From contig CAYJIR010000005.1 in assembly GCA_964370295.1 (NCBI GenBank), positions 30,062-94,061 of the forward strand: a stretch of 64,000 bases of DNA, in the 5' to 3' direction. Within the stretch, counting starts at the first letter, position 1, and every line of letters begins with the position of its first letter. Under the pieces are notes generated by a model. The model saw only the letters and a list, made by a program, of their open reading frames with translations. It was not told the origin of the DNA and did no database searches. The position numbers and the translations under genes are program-made. Of this stretch, positions 24,032 through 31,831 are shown in pieces. The stretch comes from JAAYCI01 sp964370295 (GTDB lineage Bacteria > Bacillota > Clostridia > Oscillospirales > Ruminococcaceae).

Positions 24032-26260
24032 ATGCGCGGGAAATACCAAAAATTAATCACAAGTGTGTCTATTTTTTTAATTTTCGCCCTCGTTTTAACA
24101 AGCTTTATCCTGTTTAGCCGTGGCGTTAGCTCACAACTTGAATATTCAACAGCTCAAACCTTAGGCGAAATATCCGGGCAACAACAATTCACCTTTAATT
24201 CAGAGCTAGTCAATGAGCGCAACGCCCTAAACAGCATTGCGGAAACACTGGTTATCATGGGAAACAATGAGGACCAAATTGTAGAATACCTCAACAGCTT
24301 GATAGAACACCATGGATTTGCCGCATTAATCGTCAGTGATTTGTCCGGTATCGGGGTGCATTCCAGTGGAGAAATCGTTGATATATCAAAACAATCGTAT
24401 TTTTCCGCTGCGCTGCAAGGCGAATTTATTTTGTCCGAACCCGGCCCTGCTGTTTCCTCGGATGATGTGGTGTTAACAGCCGCAGCACCCATTTACGAAA
24501 ATGGTGAGATTGCGGGCGTAGTGGCAACGGAATATACCGATGCTTATTTAAGAGCCTTTCTAAGCGAAGCATTCGATGGCGCCAGCTACACCGTTGTTGT
24601 AAACCAAGAGGGCGTTATTATGCTTGAATCGGCGCCGGTGCACGGTGTGGGCGCAACGCTTGAAAATATTTTAGTGTCGGCCACCATCGAAAATAATCGC
24701 TCTGTAGACGAGGTGCAACAAGACATTTTAGAGGGTGAATCCGGCGCTGTTGAATACACCTATGACGGGGTTGCCAAACTGTGCGATTATCGGCCTGTGG
24801 AGCTAAACAATTGGTCCATCATCACCATTGTTCCCATAGAAGTTATAGACGAAACCATGAATTCTATTTTGTTTAGCATGCTCAAAGTGGCCTTGGTTAT
24901 TTTTATATGTTTCCTTTTGTTTTTAGCCTATCTTTTATATTTAGAACGAAAGAACTATAAAACCATAGAACAACTTGCATACTTTGATGACCTTACCGGC
25001 ATGTACAATGTTAGCAAGCTCAAAATAGAAGCCCAGAAACAACTTCTTAACAACCCAAACACAGCCTTTGTGATGGTAAAGTTCGACTTTGTAAATTTCA
25101 AAACCATCAACGAACTGTTCTCGTTTAAAAAAGGCGACGAATTATTAAAAACCGCAAAAAAAGTGAGCGATACCATCCAGGATCCCTCTTTCATCATTGC
25201 GCGTGTTGGAACCGATGAATTTATGTTTTTTGGAAAACTTTCCCTGTTTGAAAACTTTGAAGTGCAGCATTTTTATTTCGAACAAATGTACAGGGATATG
25301 ATAGAGGATTTAGGAAATTATCAGCTTGCCTTCCGGTATGGACGATATATCATCCCTAAAGGCAGCACCGATATTATAGAAATTGTAAACCGCGTAAACC
25401 TTGCACATTCCAACACCAAAATAGATGGCTATGGTTTATTTTGCGACTATGACGAAAACTACACAAGCAAACTATTGCGTGAAACAGAAATTACAAATAA
25501 AATGAATGACGCTTTGGCCGGCAACGAGTTTAAGGTATATTTGCAACCTAAATTTAGTGTGCAGGAAAAGAGGCTTGTGGGCGCCGAAGCCCTGGTGCGT
25601 TGGGAAGAAAAAGACGGAAACATGCTTTTCCCCGGTGATTTCATTCCTTTGTTTGAAAAAAACGGCTTCATTGCAAAGCTGGATAAATATGTGCTGGAAC
25701 AAACTTGCAAATTAATACAAAATTGGCATAGCCAAGGATATGGGCACCTAAAAATTTCGGTTAATCTTTCGCGCAGAAATCTATCAAACCCAACGATCAT
25801 CGAAGAAATTGTGTCTGTGGTAGACACATACAAGGTGCCACATGAATACGTTGAAATTGAGCTCACCGAATCTGTCGCTATTGAAAACGAGGAAGCCTTG
25901 TCGAAATTTTTCTCGGAACTTCATAGAAACGGCATCAAAACCTCTATCGATGATTTTGGCGTGGGTTATTCCTCGCTTAGCATGCTGAAAACCTTGCATG
26001 TTGATACTTTAAAAATGGACAGAAGTTTCTTTGTGGGCGGCGAACTTGCATTGCGAAGCGACAGGCTGATCGATGGCATTGTTAAATTGTCGCATAGCAT
26101 GGGGCTTTATGTTGTGGCAGAAGGCATAGAAACCTCCGATCAAATCGAAATTCTTAAAGCGGTAAAATGTGATGCGGTTCAGGGCTATTTCTACTCAAAG
26201 CCCCTGCCCGCCTGCGAATTTGAAAAAAAATATCTGCAAAGCACCACCAACAGTCAATAA
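24032..26260 (+). CDS. Cache-domain GGDEF-EAL protein, probably a c-di-GMP phosphodiesterase
   Basis: Membrane signalling protein of 742 residues: helix 1 (about 9-30), an extracellular Cache-type ligand domain (about 35-275), helix 2 (about 285-308), GGDEF-like domain (about 325-470) and EAL domain (about 490-735). The GGDEF active site is VGTDEF, so cyclase activity is doubtful; it may bind GTP. The EAL side is intact: VGAEALVRWE, VEIELTESVA, DDFGVGYSSLSML, KMDRSFF and VVAEGIET. So it likely degrades c-di-GMP in response to an outside ligand. The start is set by the promoter position and the GGTGA just upstream. The Fe-S gene follows after 68 bases. Confidence 0.92.
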   Translation: MRGKYQKLITSVSIFLIFALVLTSFILFSRGVSSQLEYSTAQTLGEISGQQQFTFNSELVNERNALNSIAETLVIMGNNEDQIVEYLNSLIEHHGFAALIVSDLSGIGVHSSGEIVDISKQSYFSAALQGEFILSEPGPAVSSDDVVLTAAAPIYENGEIAGVVATEYTDAYLRAFLSEAFDGASYTVVVNQEGVIMLESAPVHGVGATLENILVSATIENNRSVDEVQQDILEGESGAVEYTYDGVAKLCDYRPVELNNWSIITIVPIEVIDETMNSILFSMLKVALVIFICFLLFLAYLLYLERKNYKTIEQLAYFDDLTGMYNVSKLKIEAQKQLLNNPNTAFVMVKFDFVNFKTINELFSFKKGDELLKTAKKVSDTIQDPSFIIARVGTDEFMFFGKLSLFENFEVQHFYFEQMYRDMIEDLGNYQLAFRYGRYIIPKGSTDIIEIVNRVNLAHSNTKIDGYGLFCDYDENYTSKLLRETEITNKMNDALAGNEFKVYLQPKFSVQEKRLVGAEALVRWEEKDGNMLFPGDFIPLFEKNGFIAKLDKYVLEQTCKLIQNWHSQGYGHLKISVNLSRRNLSNPTIIEEIVSVVDTYKVPHEYVEIELTESVAIENEEALSKFFSELHRNGIKTSIDDFGVGYSSLSMLKTLHVDTLKMDRSFFVGGELALRSDRLIDGIVKLSHSMGLYVVAEGIETSDQIEILKAVKCDAVQGYFYSKPLPACEFEKKYLQSTTNSQ

Positions 26261-26328
26261 GCCTTCTTTATTTCGCGTGTCATCGCCACAAAATAAGCAA
26301 AGCAAGTAATGTCCAAAAGGAAATTTAC

Positions 26329-27309
26329 ATGGAAACGGCAAAAAAAAATTGTATCTCATGCGGTGCTTGCACAAAAAACTGTATTTTTCTTGCAAAATAT
26401 GGCCTAGACTTTAGCAAAGAAAACGAGCTTAAACAGCTTGCACATCATTGTATGCTTTGTGGCAAATGCTCGCGTGTTTGCCCTATCAAAATAGACGGCC
26501 GCAAGCGCATGTTGAACATGCGCTTGCAAAATGTGCAGGAAAGACACGGAAAACTGAATGGCTATTCCTTATTGCGCTTAGAAAAAAACAACTATCTTTT
26601 TAAAAACCACAAAAAGGCACAGAAAAAAAGCGTGCTTTTTCCCGGTTGCAACTATCCCTCTTTGTATCCAAAAACACTGGATGTTTTAATCTCTCTTTTG
26701 CAAAAAAAAGGGATGGGTATCATGTTTGATTGTTGTGGAAAACCCATAGCTGAACTTGGGCTGAAAAAAAAAGAAGAAGCCATTACTGCGCGGCTAAACC
26801 AGGTGATACAAGCAGAAGGAATAGAAGAAATTGTGGTGCTTTGCCCCAATTGTTACTATCATTTGGCCGGCAAAATACATGTACCCATTGTTTCTGTATA
26901 CGAAAAATTGCTACAGTTTGGCCTAGGCGAAGCCATAACAACAAACGAAGAAGAACTGCACCTGTTTTTACCTTGCCCGGATAAGGCCGGCAAACATTTT
27001 TTAAACAGCATTCGCAATTTTTTACCCGACAAACTATGCGAAATACAAACACCGCAATGTTGTGGCCTTGGCGGCGTAGCCGTCGCTAAAGAGCCAAGCT
27101 ATCCTGCTGTTTTGGCCTCGCAATTGCAAAGCTATCAAAAAGACAATCATGACGAAAACATTTATGTATACTGCGCTTCTTGCGCGGGCAGTTTTAAAAA
27201 GAAAGGTGTGCAAGGCGTGCATCATGTTTTAAGCAAAATATTAAACACACAGGAGGCCCCCGATATTTATCGGTCTTTATACAACCGCGTAAAATATAAA
27301 TGGAAATAG
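26329..27309 (+). CDS. Fe-S oxidoreductase with CCG (heterodisulfide reductase-like) domains
   Basis: 326 residues. N-terminal 2x[4Fe-4S] ferredoxin-type motifs: CISCGACTKNC (about 8-18) and CMLCGKCSRVCP (about 41-52). Then two CCG-type segments as in HdrB/GlpC/LutA: GCNYPSLYP...FDCCGKP...CPNCYYH, and PCPDKAG...QCCGLGG...YCASCAG. This family passes electrons to or from a partner flavoprotein or thiol/disulfide substrate; no partner flavoprotein is next to it. It has AAAGGAAA before the ATG. Neighbours downstream are sulfur-transfer (rhodanese) and a TVP38-type protein, hinting at thiol or sulfur chemistry. Confidence 0.85.
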   Translation: METAKKNCISCGACTKNCIFLAKYGLDFSKENELKQLAHHCMLCGKCSRVCPIKIDGRKRMLNMRLQNVQERHGKLNGYSLLRLEKNNYLFKNHKKAQKKSVLFPGCNYPSLYPKTLDVLISLLQKKGMGIMFDCCGKPIAELGLKKKEEAITARLNQVIQAEGIEEIVVLCPNCYYHLAGKIHVPIVSVYEKLLQFGLGEAITTNEEELHLFLPCPDKAGKHFLNSIRNFLPDKLCEIQTPQCCGLGGVAVAKEPSYPAVLASQLQSYQKDNHDENIYVYCASCAGSFKKKGVQGVHHVLSKILNTQEAPDIYRSLYNRVKYKWK

Positions 27310-27470
27310 CTTCCCTGCTCATCATTCCTATTCATTCCCAAAACCCAGGATAGACTCATAGAAAAAATCTATATCAAACCTATTTGTTATTGCTATTTTT
27401 AATTGGCATTTCGCGACAAAGTTTGATAGGATAAAACAGGTTTATCACTATTTTATTTTGGGGGATGAAA

Positions 27471-28373
27471 ATGAAAAGAGCACTCTTTGCATTATTTATG
27501 GTAGCCATTCTTGTATTTAGCGGCTGCAGCACAGGCGGCACCACACAACTGGAACCACCCGTTTTCGAAGGCGAGTACATGGTGTCTCCTCAGTATGTAG
27601 CAGACAATTTAGACGACATCATTCTAATTGATGCACGCGGTGAGGCCGCCCAGTCCGAAACTATAAAAGGCGCCACCATTTTAGCCTGGCAATATCTTGC
27701 CACCTGTGAAGATGGTGCCCCGGGCGATGAAAACTGGGGTGTGATTTTAGACACCCAACGTCTTAGCGAGCGTTTAGGCGAAAAGGGCATAGATCCTGCA
27801 AAAGAAATTGTTATTTTTGCCTCTTCGCAAGATGGCTGGGGCGATGACGGACGCATCGCCTGGGAACTGTTGGCGGCAGGCTATGAAAATGTCAAGCTGG
27901 TAGACGGTGGTTTTGATATGCTGAAGGCCGCCGGCTTGGAAACCCAAGAGGGCGAAACTGTGTATGATCCCGTGGAGGTAAACATAGAAACCATTGATGA
28001 AGAACATGTTATCAACACAGATGAACTTTTGGAGATTTACGACGAAGTAAAGATAGTGGATGTGCGCGCCCTAGAAGAATATGAAGGGGCCACCTTATAT
28101 GGAGAAGCAAACGGCGGGCATTTACCCGGCGCCATTCATATCGATTTTGTCGACTTATTTCAAGAAAACGGCAACTTAAAATCGAACGCCGAACTGGAAG
28201 AGCTTTTTGCGCAGGCCGGGCTCTCTAAAGACGACGAAATTGTATGCTATTGCACCGCCGGCATACGCTCGGCCTATATGCAATTGGTTTTAGAGATGTT
28301 GGGCTATGAAAACACCCAAAATTATGACGAATCTTTTTATCGCTGGTGTGTAGAACAAGAAGTGCAGGTATAG
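27471..28373 (+). CDS. Lipoprotein with two rhodanese domains
   Basis: Signal peptide with lipobox FSGC (Cys about residue 18-19), so it is anchored outside the membrane. Two rhodanese domains follow (about 35-160 and 175-295). In the first, the active loop reads IVIFASSQDGWGDD with no Cys; the second has CYCTAGIRS with the nucleophile. The pattern of an inactive first and active second domain is that of thiosulfate:cyanide or mercaptopyruvate sulfurtransferases. ATG 27471 is preferred because GGGGG lies six bases before it; the ATG at 27465 touches that site. Nine bases separate it from the TVP38 gene, so they are likely co-transcribed. Confidence 0.9.
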   Translation: MKRALFALFMVAILVFSGCSTGGTTQLEPPVFEGEYMVSPQYVADNLDDIILIDARGEAAQSETIKGATILAWQYLATCEDGAPGDENWGVILDTQRLSERLGEKGIDPAKEIVIFASSQDGWGDDGRIAWELLAAGYENVKLVDGGFDMLKAAGLETQEGETVYDPVEVNIETIDEEHVINTDELLEIYDEVKIVDVRALEEYEGATLYGEANGGHLPGAIHIDFVDLFQENGNLKSNAELEELFAQAGLSKDDEIVCYCTAGIRSAYMQLVLEMLGYENTQNYDESFYRWCVEQEVQV

Positions 28374-28381
28374 GTGAAAAC

Positions 28382-29089
28382 ATGAACAAAACAAAAGTGA
28401 CAAAATGGGCTAGAATTATTTTGCTGGCTTTGCTGCTAGCCACTGTGGCAAGCTATTTTCTGATACCCAGTGTCAACTCCATGTTAAACAGGGTATTTAT
28501 GATTTTCAGCTCGCTCAGTGTAGAAAACGTGATTGGCTTTATCCGCTCTTTTGGTGTGTGGGCGGTTGTGGTTTCGTTTATGCTTATGGTATTTCAATCT
28601 GTGGCGGCACCACTGCCTGCATTTTTAATCACCTTTGCCAATGCCGCTGTCTTTGGTTGGTGGCAAGGTGCCATCTTATCTTGGACAAGCTCTATGGTGG
28701 GTGCCATACTTTGTTTTTACATTGCGCGCCTGGCCGGCCGCGACGTGGTGGAAAAACTAAGCTCCAAGTTGGCACTAAACAATGTGGATGAATACTTCGA
28801 GAAATACGGAAAATATGCCATCCTCATTTGTCGCCTGCTTCCGTTTGTCTCCTTTGATTTTGTAAGCTATGGAGCCGGTTTAACCGCCATGGGTATTTTC
28901 CCCTTTGTTTTGGCCACCGGCCTGGGCCAACTACCCGCCACGTTGGTATATTCTTATGTGGGTGGAATGCTAACCGGGGGCACACAAGTGATGGTTACTG
29001 CCCTGCTTATCATCTTTGCCTTGTTCACCGGTGTGTTGCTGTTTAAAAAAATATACCAAGACCGTAACAAAAAACGCTCTGCCCCCTAG
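28382..29089 (+). CDS. TVP38/TMEM64 (DedA-superfamily) membrane protein
   Basis: 235 residues, about six membrane segments, with the SNARE-associated/VTT pattern: PAFLITFANAAVFGWWQGAI, GSMVGA-like SSMVGAILCFYIARLAGRD, then RLLPFVSFDFVSYGAGLTAM. Family members are thought to act in lipid scrambling or uptake of small anions such as selenite, but the role is uncertain. It starts eight bases after the rhodanese stop. Its transcript ends at the hairpin at 29135-29171. Confidence 0.88.
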   Translation: MNKTKVTKWARIILLALLLATVASYFLIPSVNSMLNRVFMIFSSLSVENVIGFIRSFGVWAVVVSFMLMVFQSVAAPLPAFLITFANAAVFGWWQGAILSWTSSMVGAILCFYIARLAGRDVVEKLSSKLALNNVDEYFEKYGKYAILICRLLPFVSFDFVSYGAGLTAMGIFPFVLATGLGQLPATLVYSYVGGMLTGGTQVMVTALLIIFALFTGVLLFKKIYQDRNKKRSAP

Positions 29090-29134
29090 AAGCCGTAAAG
29101 CATTTGCATTGTATAAAAACACATCTATTCTTAC

Positions 29135-29171
29135 AATAAATATTCCCCGGCTAAGCCGGGGAATATTTATT
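29135..29171. terminator. Bidirectional terminator between TVP38 and Nif11 genes
   Basis: AATAAATATTCCCCGGC and its exact complement form a 17-bp stem with a 3-base loop, with A/T-rich outer arms that give U-runs either way. It serves converging genes (28382-29089 on plus and 29242-29616 on minus). Confidence 0.9.
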
Positions 29172-29241
29172 ATCCACTGAACAAACCAAAAGTGATATAT
29201 GCAAATTTAAAACTGTCGTTTTTGGTTTGGCAGGCATTCTC

Positions 29242-29616
29242 CTACAGCGGTCCCTCACCCTGCCCGCCAAAAACACAAGAACAGCGTTTCTTCTCTTCGT
29301 CTCCCTTTGCAAGGCCGGAGCCCACCACCACACAACCACAAGTTTTTCCCTCGTGATCTTTGCTGCCGCCACCGCCCACAATACACATACAATGCTTATA
29401 GCCACCCATCACGGCGGCAAGCTCCTCTTCGTCCAGTTCTCCCTCTTGTGGCGCAAAATCTTGCGCTTGCAAGGAATAGCCGGCCTCGTTTGCCAACACC
29501 ACCACGGCTTCTATCACCACTTGTTCGTTTGTTTCCGTTTTCAGCGCCTCCATCTTTTGGAACAGCGCCTCCTCATTTTGCACTTCTTGCAAAAATTGTT
29601 TTGCTCTCTCAGTCAT
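29242..29616 (-). CDS. Nif11-leader RiPP precursor with three CxC core modules
   Basis: 124 residues. Residues 1-70 match the Nif11-type leader (RAKQFLQEVQNEEALFQKME, then AGYSLQAQDF and LDEEELAAVMGG), ending with a GG (71-72) where a C39 or PCAT-type peptidase normally cuts. The remaining core holds three similar modules: HCMCIVGGGG, TCGCVVVGSG and RCSCVFGGQG, with Cys at 76/78, 93/95 and 112/114, joined by Lys/Asp/Glu/Gly spacers. No modifying enzyme or exporter is next to it, so any maturation acts in trans. The start at 29616 has GGGAGG. Chemistry of the product is unknown; a metal-binding or thioether peptide are both possible. Confidence 0.85.
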   Translation of the reverse strand: MTERAKQFLQEVQNEEALFQKMEALKTETNEQVVIEAVVVLANEAGYSLQAQDFAPQEGELDEEELAAVMGGYKHCMCIVGGGGSKDHEGKTCGCVVVGSGLAKGDEEKKRCSCVFGGQGEGPL

Positions 29617-29628
29617 ACTGCCTCCCTA

Positions 29629-29680
29629 GCTGCCTTTGCTTGCTGCCTTTGCTTGCTGCCTTTGCTTGCTGCCTTTGCTT
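29629..29680 (-). repeat. Four perfect 13-bp tandem repeats in the RiPP leader region
   Basis: gctgcctttgctt occurs four times in a row without change, starting 12 bases before the precursor start codon. On the sense strand each unit is AAGCAAAGGCAGC and carries an AAAGG that resembles a ribosome site. Copy number could alter translation of the precursor. Confidence 0.85.
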
Positions 29681-29732
29681 TCCCCACTATAACAATATTA
29701 TATATAGGGTTGCACAACACGGGGCTGTTGAA

Positions 29733-29815
29733 AAACAAAGGCTTTGCACTTTTCCAAACAAAAAAATACATTTCATAATATGTATATGTCTTTTTTTGTT
29801 TGTTCAGTGGGCATT
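29733..29815 (+). repeat. Family 2 element, right-end fragment
   Basis: ggctttgcacttttccaaac through ttgtttgttcagtgggcatt matches 21725-21812 closely, including the atatgtatatgtctttttt stretch. Only the right third is present. The rest of 29816-30024 is A/T-rich and has no recognised gene. Confidence 0.75.
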
Positions 29816-30024
29816 AAGCAAGAGTTGCAAAGCAAACTCTACATAAATAATACGTTGTTGTTCTGCTTTTGTTAGTTTGTAGCACCATTTAATTTAGATT
29901 GTAGGAGATTCCACCCCAATAGTCAAGCTGGTGCACATTTAAAAAACGACAATATGAAATCAACAGCAGATGACTTGAGCATACTTTTTTATAATTTCTT
30001 TTGATAAATATTTGATATTACCAC

Positions 30025-30053
30025 TTGCCAAAAGACGAGTTTATCTGTATACT
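30025..30053 (+). promoter_or_regulatory. Promoter of the secreted-protein gene
   Basis: -35 TTGCCA (30025-30030), 17-base spacer, -10 TATACT (30048-30053), about 40 bases before the start. Confidence 0.7.
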
Positions 30054-30094
30054 TAAAATACTATGTTTGCAACCAAAAATTGGAGGAATTCTAT

Positions 30095-31420
30095 ATGATG
30101 AAAGTGAAAAAGAGCCAAATACTCGCCTTGGTACTTGCGGTTATCATGGCAACTATGTTGCTTGTGCCCATGGGTGTTTTGGCGGCACCAGGTGATATGT
30201 CGGCCGTTTATGGCGAAGTGATTGGAGACGCAACAAAAGCACAATTCACAATATCTTATACAGCAGCTAGCGGTCAAATTTTTTCACCAGATCATGAACA
30301 GCTATTTTACACCATCACCCCAGCGGGTGGAACGCCCGGGGCTAGAACGGCTATCCCCCTGGTGGCTAGTTTATTTCCGGCTGGTTCCACAGGTGAAACT
30401 GAAGTCACCGTAATTGTGCCAAGGGTAGCCGGTGCCACTTATGTATTTGATAACAACTATACCGCAGACCCCACCTATGGTGACGGCAAAGGCGATACCA
30501 CCACCCCTGTAACCATCCCTGCCGACCCCGTAGACCCCACCCCCTTTCCCATGAAAGCCACCATTTCAACGGAGAATTATGTAGACAATGACTTTATCAT
30601 TTATGTGTCTTCCACCGAAGGTGATTCCAGCTTCGACGACGGCGAAATGCGTGTTTCCAATAATGTCGATTCTGATGTTGTCACGGCAACGTTGGCTAAA
30701 GGTGCTTTTTACGAATATACTATTCCAAGCGCTCACCTCTCTAAAGATGTAACCTATACTTTCGAATTCACCCCTGATTCTGACATGTATCACACAAAAG
30801 GTGAACTCTCTGTCACCTACACCGGCAGCAACATGGTAGCCATTCCGGCAGACCCCTCGGCTTCCAGCGGATATGAAATCTCGACATCGGGCATCAGCCT
30901 TTCGCCCGTTCCTGCCGGATATACTTTCGAAGCCAATGAATATAGCCAAAACAATTACTCCCCCGCCGTGCAATTCAACATGGGCCGTCTCTATAGAGAA
31001 CAAGATGTCGCAACCAAAATGGCCGGAAAAGAATTGATTGGTTATTTTTCAGCCCGACTATTCCGCACCGACGAGCCCAGTATCCCTTATCATTACCAAG
31101 ATCCTTTCACCTTGAGAGTGCCTATAAGCGGGCTTGAAAACGGCACCACAGTAAGCGCAGTGCACTGGATTGGTGCCGGCGAATTAAACACCAGTATTGA
31201 AACCATCGATTTGGAAATACTGGAAGGCACTGTGCAAAATGGTGTAGTCACCTTCACCCTCACAAAAGGCATGTCTCCCTTTGCTCTTTATGTGACACCG
31301 GCGGCTACCCCATCGTCTTCATCAACCCCGTCCTCTTCTTCGTCTTCGTCCTCTTCTTCTACTACAGTACCGACTACCGCTGTCACCACAGCCATCAGCC
31401 CCTTAACCGGTGTGTACTAA
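30095..31420 (+). CDS. Secreted beta-domain protein ending SPLTGVY
   Basis: Function not recognised. Signal peptide to about residue 30 (LVPMGVLAAPGD cleavage zone). The body (about 35-405) is beta-rich, with Pro/Asp/Thr segments (TIPADPVDPTPFPM) and a last domain closing KGMSPFALYVTP. Then comes a Ser/Thr/Pro linker (about 410-430, mostly Ser) and the tail TTAISPLTGVY with stop. The layout matches 18295-19293 (SPFGFYL, linker, SPQTGVYL) though the bodies differ. GGAGGA is seven bases before the ATG. No membrane anchor follows the SPxTG. Confidence 0.8.
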   Translation: MMKVKKSQILALVLAVIMATMLLVPMGVLAAPGDMSAVYGEVIGDATKAQFTISYTAASGQIFSPDHEQLFYTITPAGGTPGARTAIPLVASLFPAGSTGETEVTVIVPRVAGATYVFDNNYTADPTYGDGKGDTTTPVTIPADPVDPTPFPMKATISTENYVDNDFIIYVSSTEGDSSFDDGEMRVSNNVDSDVVTATLAKGAFYEYTIPSAHLSKDVTYTFEFTPDSDMYHTKGELSVTYTGSNMVAIPADPSASSGYEISTSGISLSPVPAGYTFEANEYSQNNYSPAVQFNMGRLYREQDVATKMAGKELIGYFSARLFRTDEPSIPYHYQDPFTLRVPISGLENGTTVSAVHWIGAGELNTSIETIDLEILEGTVQNGVVTFTLTKGMSPFALYVTPAATPSSSSTPSSSSSSSSSSTTVPTTAVTTAISPLTGVY

Positions 31421-31538
31421 AACCGCTACATAGCACATATTAATTTCAGCGACACTTGCACATTTGTGTGTTGATGGGTACTACAAAACCAAAAGAGCTA
31501 CCCTAGCGTACCATCATGTGAAATTTTTAAAAACAAAG

Positions 31539-31595
31539 ATACGAGCTGCTTTCGGCCATAACTGCATTGCTGTTATGGGGTAAAGCAGCTCGTAT
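31539..31595. terminator. Branched hairpin after the secreted-protein gene
   Basis: ATACGAGCTGCTTT (31539-31552) pairs with AAAGCAGCTCGTAT (31582-31595); inside, CCATAAC (31556-31562) pairs with GTTATGG (31572-31578). The plus strand continues tttaatt. A second stem AAGCTTGCA/TGCAAGCTT lies at about 31669-31701. Confidence 0.65.
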
Positions 31596-31781
31596 TTAAT
31601 TCTCGGCAAACAAAATCGGCCTCTTTTATTTGGAAAGGCACAAGCTTCTTTCCAAATGTCATATAGAAAGCTTGCAAGCTGGTGATGGCCATGCAAGCTT
31701 TAAAACCGACGACGGCCAACCGCTTTGTTGTTTTTATTGTAAAAAACCTTTTGTTCAAAATCCATCTTCTGCACAAAACAG

Positions 31782-31822
31782 CACCTCTTGCCACAGGCTA
31801 TGTCGCCCTATAGCAAGAGGTG
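31782..31822 (-). terminator. Terminator of the GGDEF gene pair
   Basis: CACCTCTTGC (31782-31791) pairs with GCAAGAGGTG (31813-31822). It is 10 bases past the stop of the minus-strand gene at 31832-33763, and CTGTTTTGTG follows on that strand. Confidence 0.65.
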
Positions 31823-31831
31823 TTTGTATTG

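Noticed and set aside
29629..29680. The four-copy repeat as a CRISPR array
   Set aside because: Units are 13 bases with no spacers; no cas genes are present.
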